Source: Geminicoccus harenae (lineage in GTDB: Bacteria > Pseudomonadota > Alphaproteobacteria > Geminicoccales > Geminicoccaceae). From it: a stretch of 60,087 bases of DNA. How positions within the stretch are numbered: position 1 is the first letter of the stretch; each line of letters starts with the position of its first letter. The notes under the pieces are model-generated. The model was not told the origin of the DNA. It saw nothing but the letters and a program-made list of their open reading frames with translations, and did not search any database. This document shows positions 7,832-15,590 of the stretch, one piece after another. The stretch is from contig NZ_JABGCL010000028.1 of assembly GCF_019800005.1 (NCBI RefSeq), forward strand, positions 1 through 60,087, read 5' to 3'. The position numbers and the translations under genes were made by a program.

Positions 7832-9107
7832 GCTTCGGCGTGCCGCCGCTGCGCTCCCCGGCGCGCAGGTGCGGCGGATGCACCACGGTCGGCCGGATTG
7901 GGGCGATCGGGCCGGGCTTGGCGGGCGGGTCCATGGTCTGGGCGAGGAACCGGGCGAGGGCGCGGAGCCGGCGCACGTGCAGGCTGTCGGCCAGCGTCGC
8001 CAGATAGCGGATCACCACCTCGTCGGGCGGCACCGGATCGAACAGGGCGGGTGCGAGGAAGGCGCGGCCGGCCTCTGTCTCGCCCATGGCCAGGAGGGCA
8101 TGGATGTCGGACAGGTTGCGCTCGCGCAGGGCCAGGTAGCGGGCCGGTCCCACCGTTACCAGGAGCTGGGCGCGCGCGATCCAGTCCATGATCTGGAACA
8201 GGTTGTAGGGTGTCCCGACATGGAGGCTGAGCGGGTTCTCCGTGGCGAGGTTCTGCGCGTCGTCGATCTCGTAGGCGGCCAGCCGGAAGCGGATGCCGGC
8301 ATCGATTCCGTCGATCAGGTCGAGCGGGAACTCCCGGGCGATCCGGTCGCCCTCCGGCACGATCCGCTTCAGCCGGAAGCTGGGCGGCAGCCGGTCGACC
8401 AGGGCATTCAGGCCAAGCGAGGGGAACATGCCCATCAGGAAGGCCGCGAGCAGCACCAGGGCCGCGGCCAGCTCCAGATCGGTGCCGGCGGCGACCACGT
8501 GGCGGAACACGCCGGCGACCAGGCAGGTCAGCAGCAGATGGACCGAGACCCGCAGCCAGTCGAGCGGCGACAGGTCGAAATTGGCGACCCGCAGGATCAG
8601 GTAGTTGATCGACCAGACATAGGCGCCGAGAAAGGCCGCCCCCACCACCAGCGCGGTCACCGTGCGGTACGCGGCGGCCTCCGGCGAGCCGGCGGCGGCA
8701 TCGGACAGGCCCTGGAGCAGGATGCCGGGGTCGACTGCGATGCTGCGGCCGACGCCCAGCAGGAGGTAGAAGCCGGCCAGGCACAGCATCACGAAGCTGG
8801 CGCTCGATACGGCATAGGCCAGCCCCTCGCGCACGGCACGGTAGAGGTCCGCCCTTGCGTCCGGGCGGCCATCCGGGCCCAGCATCACAGTCGGCGCATA
8901 GCGCGCCCGCACCAGCGCCAGGAGCGGCACCTCGACCTGCTGATGGTCGGGCAATGCCCGGCGTGCCGCCGCCTCCAGATTGTCCAGGGTCGCCAGGCGG
9001 CGCTGGCGCACGCTGCCCCGGCCGAAGAACACCGCCAGCGGCAGGAACAGGGCCAGCATGGCGATGATGCACCACTCGACCAGGGAGAAGCCGATCCAGA
9101 CGGGCAT
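7824..9107 (-). CDS. Membrane protein of unknown function
   Basis: This is a 427-residue protein. One membrane helix lies at residues 8-28, and a cluster of about five more lies between 100 and 235. A soluble C-terminal half contains a run like DGIDAGIRFRLAAYEIDDAQNLA. The family is not recognised. The C-terminal 40 residues are proline-rich and low in complexity. It is followed upstream by a GH19-type enzyme gene on the same strand (57-base gap). The pairing with cell-wall enzymes suggests an envelope role, but this is only context. Confidence 0.75.
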   Translation of the reverse strand: MPVWIGFSLVEWCIIAMLALFLPLAVFFGRGSVRQRRLATLDNLEAAARRALPDHQQVEVPLLALVRARYAPTVMLGPDGRPDARADLYRAVREGLAYAVSSASFVMLCLAGFYLLLGVGRSIAVDPGILLQGLSDAAAGSPEAAAYRTVTALVVGAAFLGAYVWSINYLILRVANFDLSPLDWLRVSVHLLLTCLVAGVFRHVVAAGTDLELAAALVLLAAFLMGMFPSLGLNALVDRLPPSFRLKRIVPEGDRIAREFPLDLIDGIDAGIRFRLAAYEIDDAQNLATENPLSLHVGTPYNLFQIMDWIARAQLLVTVGPARYLALRERNLSDIHALLAMGETEAGRAFLAPALFDPVPPDEVVIRYLATLADSLHVRRLRALARFLAQTMDPPAKPGPIAPIRPTVVHPPHLRAGERSGGTPKLS

Positions 9108-9164
9108 GGTGTGGCTGTCCGGGGCATGGATGTCCGGGGCGGGCGGCGCCGGGCCAGGGCCGGC

Positions 9165-10052
9165 TCAGACCGACGCGAGCCTGTCGAGGCAGTGGCGGTC
9201 GATCCCGCCCGGGCCCAGGCCGTGGTCCTGACGGAACCGGGCGACCGCGGCGAGCGTGCGCGGGCCGACCTGGCCATCGGCGGCACCGAGCTCGGCATAG
9301 CCCTGCTGCTGCAGGGCGCGCTGGAGCCGGAGCACGGCGGGGACGTCCAGCAGCATCTCGGCGGGCGGGACGGTCAGGACGCGGCGGACCTTGTCCAGCC
9401 AGGCCTGGCGGTCCTCCAACCCGTGCAGCGTGCCATGGAGGTGGCGGGTGACCGCCTCGAACCGGCCGGCATCGGCCAGCTCGTTCAGCCCGCGCCAGGC
9501 CCAGAACGCCGCGGCACAATGCAGCGCATGGTCGGGATGGCCGGCCAGGTCCGGCTCGGATTCCAGCGGCAGGCCGGTGAGCCGGGCGACCTCCCGATAG
9601 GTCTCGCGGCCGGTCAGCCGGAGATAGCCGCGGCCGCGATAGCGGTAGCCGTCGCCGCTGGCTTCGTGGCCATTGCCCAGCCGGCCGGCATAGACCCGGT
9701 TGGCCAGTCGCTCGGGTGCCGCGGCACAGGCCTGCGCCTCCTCCAGCGTCCGGAAATGGCCGGGGAACACGGCCAGCAGCCGCCTGGCCTCGTAGTGGAG
9801 ATTCTCCTCCAGCATGGCGAGTCCGCCGGATTCGTGGCCGACTTGAGCCAGGAAGAACTCGCGGCGCCAGGGATGGCCGTCCAGGCCGTAGCGATCTGCC
9901 AGTGCCGGCCAGTGGCGGATGAAGGCCTGGCGGTGCCCGGTCCTGGCGCTGGGGAACAGCAGGTCGATGGCGGCCGGGCCGAGGGCCGGCGGGGGGGCTG
10001 GCGCCATGCGCACCGGCAGGTGGGGGCGGGGCGGCAGGGAAGCGATCGCCAT
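9165..10052 (-). CDS. GH19 chitinase-like lysozyme with peptidoglycan-binding domain
   Basis: The 295-residue product has an N-terminal lysozyme/chitinase fold of family GH19, as in phage endolysins. The first catalytic glutamate lies in VGHESGG, followed by LEENLHYEARRLL, NRVYAGRLGNG and YRYRGRGYLRLTG, all family signatures. A C-terminal helical repeat (residues about 235-295: LQRALQQQGY...VGPRTLAAVARF) is a peptidoglycan-binding module. There is no signal peptide, so export would need a holin or a specialised secretion system. The start at 10052 was chosen because upstream in-frame sequence lacks homology. The gene may be a domesticated phage lysin. Confidence 0.82.
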   Translation of the reverse strand: MAIASLPPRPHLPVRMAPAPPPALGPAAIDLLFPSARTGHRQAFIRHWPALADRYGLDGHPWRREFFLAQVGHESGGLAMLEENLHYEARRLLAVFPGHFRTLEEAQACAAAPERLANRVYAGRLGNGHEASGDGYRYRGRGYLRLTGRETYREVARLTGLPLESEPDLAGHPDHALHCAAAFWAWRGLNELADAGRFEAVTRHLHGTLHGLEDRQAWLDKVRRVLTVPPAEMLLDVPAVLRLQRALQQQGYAELGAADGQVGPRTLAAVARFRQDHGLGPGGIDRHCLDRLASV

Positions 10053-10200
10053 GAAGTTACCCCTGTTGCTGCGACATGGACGTCCGACCGGCCGGCGGGA
10101 CGACGGCATCATGCAAAGACGAGCAGACAACAGGCCTTCCGAACGATGACTATTGCCGGGTGTCGGAAAGATAGGAAGAACAGGCCTGGAGGAACCGGCG

Positions 10201-11061
10201 TCAGAATATTCCGTCATCCTGAGGCGATTGGCAAGTGATCTGCGACATAGGCCCAGGGGGAGGCTGCCGGTGGCAGGCGCGGATCACCCGGTCGAACCAG
10301 AAGCGGTGCAGGAGCGGGCCCAGCAGGCTGTGCAGCCGGGCGAGCGCGGTCATTTCCCAGCCGGGTGCGATCACGAACCGGTTGCGGCGGATGCCGCGCA
10401 GGATCGCCCGGGCCACCGCATCGGCCGGCTGGACCTTGGCGCCGGCGGCGATCCGGCTGGTCGCGAGCGGCCGCAGGCGGCGCTCCGCATGGAGCTGCGG
10501 CGTGCCGGTGTCCGGCGGGTACACCACCGAGACGCCGATGCCTTCGGGCGCCAGCTCGCTGCGCAGCGCCTCGGCCAGGCCCCGCACCGCGAACTTGGTC
10601 GGGGCATAGGCGGAATAGCCGTAGAGGCCGATAAGGCCGGCGCCGGAGGAGATCAGCACGATCCGCGGAGCACGCACGAGGCGCAGCGCCGGCAGGGCCG
10701 CGCGCACCAGATGCAGGCTGCCCAGATAGTTCACCGCCATGGTCCGGGTGAAGGCGGCATCCTCCAGCTCGGCGAAGTGGCCGGGCACCACCATGCCCGC
10801 GGCGGCGATCAGCAGGGATGGCGGGCCCAGGGCCGTCACGGCATCCTGCACGGCTGCGGCCAGGGCCGGCTGGTCGGCGACGTCGACCGGGCGGATCCGC
10901 ACGGCCATGGCGCCGTCGGCGGCCAGGAGCTCGGCGGCTTCTGCCAGGCGGCCTCGGTCGCGGGCCAGGAGCGAAAGGCGCCAGCCGCTGCCGGCCAGCT
11001 CCCGCGCGACCGCGAGGCCGATGCCGCTGGAGCCGCCACTGATGATGGCGTGGCCGTTCAT
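10201..11061 (-). CDS. 3-ketosphinganine reductase-like SDR (KDSR/TSC10 type)
   Basis: This 286-residue short-chain dehydrogenase has TGxxxGIG-type loop GGSSGIG at residues 9-15 and the catalytic motif YAPTK near residues 156-160. The segment after the active site closely follows the eukaryotic 3-ketodihydrosphingosine reductases: FAVRGLAEALRSEL, then VVYPPDTGTP, then RPLATSRI. In KDSR/TSC10 this enzyme reduces 3-ketosphinganine to sphinganine with NADPH. Its start overlaps the stop of the serine-palmitoyltransferase-like gene by 4 bases, so the two are translationally coupled. The function is inferred from motif similarity to KDSR and from the partner gene. A generic SDR remains possible. 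Confidence 0.85.
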   Translation of the reverse strand: MNGHAIISGGSSGIGLAVARELAGSGWRLSLLARDRGRLAEAAELLAADGAMAVRIRPVDVADQPALAAAVQDAVTALGPPSLLIAAAGMVVPGHFAELEDAAFTRTMAVNYLGSLHLVRAALPALRLVRAPRIVLISSGAGLIGLYGYSAYAPTKFAVRGLAEALRSELAPEGIGVSVVYPPDTGTPQLHAERRLRPLATSRIAAGAKVQPADAVARAILRGIRRNRFVIAPGWEMTALARLHSLLGPLLHRFWFDRVIRACHRQPPPGPMSQITCQSPQDDGIF

Positions 11062-12278
11062 GCGGCCCGCGCCAGATGCGGCCGGCTCCGCCAGGCTCGA
11101 GCCAGTTGCTCCACCGCCCTGGCCAGTTGGGCCGGCTGGTGGTGGAGGGTCACGAAGAAGCGCAGCCGTGCCGCATCGGCGGGCACGGCTGGCGGCAGGA
11201 CCGGCGGCACGTGCACGCCCAGCGTCGCCAGTTCGCCGGCCAGCGCCATGCAGGCTTCCGGGTTGCCCACCACCAAAGAAGCGATCGGCGAGCCGGGATC
11301 GCCGGCGAGGGGCAGGCCGTGGGCATCGGCCAGGCGGCGGAACAGCAGGATCCGCTCCTGCAGTTCCGCCGCCCGCTCGGGCTCGCGTTCCAGCACGTCC
11401 AGTGCCGCCAGGGCGGCCGCGGTATCGGCGGGGGGCAGGCCGACGCTGAAGATGAAGCCGGGTGCCAGGTAGCGCAGATACTCGATCAGCCCGGCATCGC
11501 CGGCCAGGTAGCCGCCGCAGCTCGCCAGCGCCTTGCTGAGCGTGCCCATGCGGATGTCGACCGTAGTACCCGGCAGGGCGGCGTGCTCGACGATGCCCCG
11601 TCCGGTGGCACCCAGCGTGCCCAGCGAATGGGCCTCGTCGACCATCAGCAGCAGGTCGTGGCGCTGGCAGGCCGCCCGGGCCGCCGCCAGGTCCAGCACC
11701 AGGCCATCCATGCTGTAGAGGCCCTCGGCGACCAGCAGGCCGCGCCGGTGGCGGGGGCGGACCGGCCCCACGAGGCGGTCGAGGGCTTCCCAGTCCTGGC
11801 AGGGGTAGCAGAGCTGGGTGGCGCCGGACAGGCGAGCACCGGTCAGGATACTGTTATGGGCGCCGGTATCGTGCACCACGAGGTCGGGCACGCCGAACAG
11901 ATGGTCGATCACCGTGACGTTGGTGAGGTAGCCGCTGACCAGGACCAGGCAGTCGGCGGTGCCGAGAAAAGTGGCCAGGCGCCGCTCGAGCTCGGCATGG
12001 AGGCCGATCTGCCCGGACACGATCCGGCTGGCCGAGACGGAGGTGCCGTAGCGGTCGATTGCGGCCTTGGCGGCGGCGCGCACGGCAGGGTGGGCCGCAA
12101 GGGCCAGATAGTCATAGCCGCTGAAGTCGATCGCGGGCGTGCCCGGGCGCTCGCGGAACAGCAGGTCGAGCATGCCCCGGCGGGCCGCGGAGGCCAGCCG
12201 CCGCCGCAGCCGCCGGTAGCCGGCGAAGCGGTCGACGATGCTGGCCTCCTGGAGGGCCGGATCAGGCCAGCCTGGCAC
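11058..12278 (-). CDS. Alpha-oxoamine synthase, serine palmitoyltransferase-like
   Basis: The protein is a PLP enzyme of the alpha-oxoamine synthase family (serine palmitoyltransferase, AONS/BioF, KBL). Visible signatures are the substrate-binding SGYLTNVTVIDHLF, the aspartate of VDEAHSLG, and the PLP lysine in GTLSKALASCGGYLAG. The neighbouring KDSR-like reductase favours serine plus acyl thioester condensation to 3-ketosphinganine; sequence motifs alone do not exclude BioF. The start is uncertain. GTG codons at 12278 and 12344 lack ribosome sites, while a perfect AGGAGG (12245-12250) lies 5 bases before an in-frame ATC at 12239, exactly where family homology begins. The true product is probably about 393 residues. 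Confidence 0.85.
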   Translation of the reverse strand: MPGWPDPALQEASIVDRFAGYRRLRRRLASAARRGMLDLLFRERPGTPAIDFSGYDYLALAAHPAVRAAAKAAIDRYGTSVSASRIVSGQIGLHAELERRLATFLGTADCLVLVSGYLTNVTVIDHLFGVPDLVVHDTGAHNSILTGARLSGATQLCYPCQDWEALDRLVGPVRPRHRRGLLVAEGLYSMDGLVLDLAAARAACQRHDLLLMVDEAHSLGTLGATGRGIVEHAALPGTTVDIRMGTLSKALASCGGYLAGDAGLIEYLRYLAPGFIFSVGLPPADTAAALAALDVLEREPERAAELQERILLFRRLADAHGLPLAGDPGSPIASLVVGNPEACMALAGELATLGVHVPPVLPPAVPADAARLRFFVTLHHQPAQLARAVEQLARAWRSRPHLARAA

Positions 12279-13833
12279 GGCGCCGGCGGACGAGATGGAG
12301 TCCCAGAAGGGCGACGAGCAGGCCACCGCCCAGCGCCGCCGCACCGAGCGGTGCTGCGGCCGGCGAGCCGGTGCCTTCGCGCGCCGCGTCGACCACGCCC
12401 CAGTCCTCGGCGATCGTGCGGGTCCATTCCGGGCCGATCAGCGTGTAGATGCCGCGCACCGGCGCGAACATCGCCTGGTAGATCCCCGCCTGGGCATGGG
12501 CGGAGACATAGCCGTCCAGGAACCAGTCGCTGTGGGCGGATGCGACCACGCCGTCCACCACGATGCTGCCCTGCATGGTCAGCGGGTTGAAGGCGCCGGT
12601 GGCGGCCTCGCGGGAAGCAGTGGCGACCGTGCCGAGCCGCATCTGGCCGTCCTCGCCCAGGTACCAGACCCGGTCGCCGGCCTGCACCTCATCGGCGCCG
12701 ACGATCAGCCGGCTGTCCCAGGCGGAGCCGTCCGTGGCGGTCGGGATGAAGTGGCGAGGGGACAGGACGAGGGAACGGCCGGAATCGAGCGTCAGCCGGA
12801 CATAGGTCTGGGTGATCGCCGCATCCTGGTGGGTCTGCAGGTAGACGTCCTCGAAGCCCAGCGTGCCGTCGGCATGGACCACCTGGACCCGGTCGCCGAC
12901 CCGGACGTCAGCCATGGGCTTGCGGTCGCCGGCCTCGGTCAGGACCGTGGCGTCGCCCGGGAAGCAGCTCAGGCTCGGCTCGCAATAGGGCTCGCAGTCA
13001 CCGTCCTCGTCGCAGGACTGCGCGCAGACGGGCATGTTGCCGCCGCAGCAGATGAAGCCCACCTCTGTGCCCTGGCAGTAGTTGGTGCCGGTCGGACAGC
13101 TCGGAAAATCGCCGACCACCTGCGAGCGCGGCAGAAGCTCCGCATCGACATTGTAGGCGGCAGCGCAGGTATCCAGGTCCAGCCTGGTCAGGCCGGTGGG
13201 CCGGCCCATGGCGCGGTCGAGGGCGGCCAGCGTGCCCTGCTCGGTGTAGGTCGGCGAGCCGGCCCGGCGGTCGAGCGTCCGCAGGACGTCGACGGCATCC
13301 TGGCTGGGCGCGCCGGCGGCCAGGACCTTGTCGCACTTGTAGAGGGAGCGGTCGATCTGCTCCAGGCTGCGCACATACTGGGTGCGCCCGCCGATCGGCA
13401 TGTCGACCAGCCGCACGCAGACATCGAGGTCGCGCCTGGCGATCCTGCCGCTGCTGGCCGCATCGCTGAGCCGGGCATGGGCCGCCTCGACCGCCGCATC
13501 GAACCCGCCGGGCTTCACCGCCACGCCCTTCAGGATGGCATCGGCCGCCGTGTTCGGGAAGTTCCGGCCGAGAAAGGTCCGGCAGCGATCGATCGACTTG
13601 CGGACCTCGTCGAACCGCCTCTGCAGCACGCCACGGACATCCTCGGGCCGGTCGCTGACCTGGGCTGCCAGCGGTGCCAGGCCCATCGAGCCCAGCATGG
13701 CGTTCAGGTCGGGCGGCTCGGCAGCACCGGCCGGCGCACCTGCCGCGACGAGCCCGCCCGCCACCACCAGGCTGGCCACCAGCGAGCCCATCCTGCGCCG
13801 CAATCCCGCAGGCATCCGAAGCCGCGCGTCCAT
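12262..13833 (-). CDS. Hedgehog-type Hog/Hint autoprocessing protein, secreted and membrane-anchored
   Basis: The 523-residue precursor has a signal peptide (residues about 1-38), a helical domain to about 235, and a knot of eight cysteines (about 236-289). A Hog-type Hint domain begins at Cys290 with SCFPGDATV. The Hint core follows Hedgehog closely: GDRV at 313-316, the SPRH motif at 358-361 (TAAH in Sonic hedgehog), and a later NPLTMQGSIVVDGVVAS segment that matches the Hog consensus. By eye, the Hedgehog cholesterol-transfer aspartate falls on His335 here. The C-terminus is one membrane helix plus RRRR. Hint domains cleave their own N-terminus through a thioester at the first cysteine, so the cysteine-rich part could be released or lipid-linked. 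Confidence 0.88.
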   Translation of the reverse strand: MDARLRMPAGLRRRMGSLVASLVVAGGLVAAGAPAGAAEPPDLNAMLGSMGLAPLAAQVSDRPEDVRGVLQRRFDEVRKSIDRCRTFLGRNFPNTAADAILKGVAVKPGGFDAAVEAAHARLSDAASSGRIARRDLDVCVRLVDMPIGGRTQYVRSLEQIDRSLYKCDKVLAAGAPSQDAVDVLRTLDRRAGSPTYTEQGTLAALDRAMGRPTGLTRLDLDTCAAAYNVDAELLPRSQVVGDFPSCPTGTNYCQGTEVGFICCGGNMPVCAQSCDEDGDCEPYCEPSLSCFPGDATVLTEAGDRKPMADVRVGDRVQVVHADGTLGFEDVYLQTHQDAAITQTYVRLTLDSGRSLVLSPRHFIPTATDGSAWDSRLIVGADEVQAGDRVWYLGEDGQMRLGTVATASREAATGAFNPLTMQGSIVVDGVVASAHSDWFLDGYVSAHAQAGIYQAMFAPVRGIYTLIGPEWTRTIAEDWGVVDAAREGTGSPAAAPLGAAALGGGLLVALLGLHLVRRRRARLA

Positions 13834-14229
13834 GTTCGGGAACTCCCTGTCCTCTGGCGACGTCTTGGGTCGCTCTCGGCGATCATTTGCCGGAAATCGG
13901 ACAGCTTCCTCCGAGCTGTGCGCGATCCCGTCGCCAACCTTGCGAGACTGTTGTGGAAGTGGTTCTTAGTGCAAGAATCCAAGTGTGGAATTCCGTGGAA
14001 TTCTACGGAAGCCGCTCTGGATGCTGGCGGCACGGTTGGACTCGCCCGTGGCCGGCGTCGGCACGACCGTTGCTTTTCTAAAATGGCTCGAAGAAGCTGC
14101 ACGGGCAGCGACCGGCAAGTGGCGATGGATGGCCGGATCTGGCGCCATCGCCGCTGAAGACACCAAGACAGAACGTCAGTCCGGCAGGAATACTGGCTGT
14201 ATCGGGCTCGGCGGAACCGGGAGGGGGCG
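13834..14229. other. Divergent intergenic region between Hog protein and molybdenum hydroxylase
   Basis: This 396-base gap separates the divergent Hog-protein and molybdenum-hydroxylase operons and should contain promoters for both. Apart from the repeat described at 13985-14008, I see no RNA gene. Open frames crossing it lack recognisable products. Confidence 0.5.
13985..14008. promoter_or_regulatory. Tandem GTGGAATTC repeats with overlapping dyad
   Basis: GTGGAATTC occurs twice, at 13985-13993 and 13995-14003, with a period of 10 bases (one helical turn). The second copy lies inside the near-palindrome CCGTGGAATTCTACGG (13993-14008). Such phased half-sites are typical of an operator, here about 220 bases upstream of the molybdenum-hydroxylase operon and 150 bases from the Hog gene start. 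Confidence 0.4.
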
Positions 14230-15090
14230 ATGGCGGGATCGGCGAACGGCGGTGGGCTTTACCTCGCGACTTCCCTGCCCGATGCGCTGGCGGCCCTGGC
14301 CGAGCGCGGTGCTGCCGGCGCACCCATGGCCGGTGCCACCTGGATCATGCGCCGGCCGGCCGGGCAGGAGGGTCGCGACGGGCGAGCCTATGTCGGGTTG
14401 TCCCGGATCGCCGAGCTGCGGCAGATCACGGTCGAGCCCGACCAAGTCCGGATCGGTGCCTGCGCCACCCATGCCGAGCTGGCGGCAGTACTGGCCGACC
14501 TGCCGGAATGCCGGGTACTGGCCGAGGCGGCGGGGCGGTCGGCCAATCCCTCGGTGCGTGCGGTCGCCACGGTGGGCGGCAATCTCTGTGCCCATGACTT
14601 CGCTGCCGCCGACCTGGTGCCGGCCCTGCTCTGCCTGGAAGCTGCCGTGGAGGTGGCGGGGCCGGGTGGTACGGAACGGCTGGATCTTGCCGACTTCCTG
14701 GCGATGCGCGCGAACCTCGAGCCCGGCCGGGTCCTGACCGGGCTGGTGGTGCCGCGCCGGGCCGTGCGCTCGGCACATGCGCGGCTGCCGCTGCGCGTGG
14801 CCGGTGACTATCCGGTGGCGATGGTGAGCCTCGCGGCCACGCTCGATGGCGCCGACCGGGTGGAGGCCGTGCGGCTGGCGGTGGGCTCGGTGGAGAAGGT
14901 GGCGCGGCGCTGGCCCGAGCTGGAGGAGCGGCTGCAGGGCCAGGCCCTCGATCCGGACGGGGCCGCAGAGGCGGCCAAGGGAGTGCTGGACGGATTCCAG
15001 GCGCGTGACGGCGTCGAGGTGCCGGGATCCTATCGGGTGCGGGTGCTGCCGGCGCTGGTGCGGCGCGCGGTCGCCGCTGCCCTGGCCTGA
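14230..15090 (+). CDS. Molybdenum hydroxylase FAD-binding subunit (CoxM/XdhB type)
   Basis: This 286-residue medium subunit of a xanthine dehydrogenase/aldehyde oxidase-family enzyme binds FAD and passes electrons from the iron-sulfur centres to the acceptor. It shows the FAD-loop MAGATW near residue 33 (the AGGT-type loop) and the second FAD motif ATVGGNLC around residues 114-121, followed by the CO-dehydrogenase-type C-terminal domain. A GGGAGGGGG ribosome site precedes the ATG. It is the first gene of a three-gene operon with the iron-sulfur and molybdopterin subunits. Confidence 0.93.
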   Translation: MAGSANGGGLYLATSLPDALAALAERGAAGAPMAGATWIMRRPAGQEGRDGRAYVGLSRIAELRQITVEPDQVRIGACATHAELAAVLADLPECRVLAEAAGRSANPSVRAVATVGGNLCAHDFAAADLVPALLCLEAAVEVAGPGGTERLDLADFLAMRANLEPGRVLTGLVVPRRAVRSAHARLPLRVAGDYPVAMVSLAATLDGADRVEAVRLAVGSVEKVARRWPELEERLQGQALDPDGAAEAAKGVLDGFQARDGVEVPGSYRVRVLPALVRRAVAAALA

Positions 15091-15107
15091 GCGGGAGGGG
15101 AGGAGCC

Positions 15108-15590
15108 ATGGCGATGCAGATCACGGTCAATGGCGAGGCGCGGACGATCGCCGCGGCGCCGCTGACGCCGCTGGTCGAGGTGCTGCGCGAGGAACTGTTC
15201 CTGACCGGGGCCAAGCAGGCCTGCAGCGAGGGGTTCTGCGGCGCCTGCACGGTGCTGGTGGACGACCAGCCGGTGGCCTCCTGCCTCCTGCCCGTGGGCC
15301 TGGCCGAGGGCAGGGCGGTGCGCACCGTCGAATCGCTGGGGGCGGGGAATGGGCTGTCGCCCTTGCAGGCTGCCATGCTGGAGCAGGATGCCGTCCAGTG
15401 CGGCATGTGCTTTCCCGGCATATTGATGGCGCTGACCGGCCTCCTGGAGCGCCGGCCCGATGCGTCGGAGGCCGACATCCGGACGGCGCTCGCCGGCAAT
15501 ATCTGCCGCTGCACCGGTTATGAGCGGATCATCGCGGCCGCACTGGCAGCCGGTGCGGCGCTGCGCCAGCCGGAAGGAGCCACGCCATGA
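15108..15590 (+). CDS. Molybdenum hydroxylase 2Fe-2S subunit (CoxS type)
   Basis: The 160-residue small subunit carries two [2Fe-2S] clusters. The plant-ferredoxin-type cluster uses CSEGFCGACTVLVD plus a downstream cysteine (VASC). The second uses QCGMCFPG and NICRCTGYE. It transfers electrons from the molybdenum site to FAD. GGGAGGGGAGGA lies just upstream of the ATG. It overlaps the large-subunit gene by 4 bases. The length is usual for the family. Confidence 0.95.
   Translation: MAMQITVNGEARTIAAAPLTPLVEVLREELFLTGAKQACSEGFCGACTVLVDDQPVASCLLPVGLAEGRAVRTVESLGAGNGLSPLQAAMLEQDAVQCGMCFPGILMALTGLLERRPDASEADIRTALAGNICRCTGYERIIAAALAAGAALRQPEGATP

Noticed and set aside
13839..13864. Third EcfG-type promoter (GGAAC-N17-CGTC)
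   Set aside because: The -10 ends in CGTC rather than CGTT and the nearest forward gene is almost 400 bases away.
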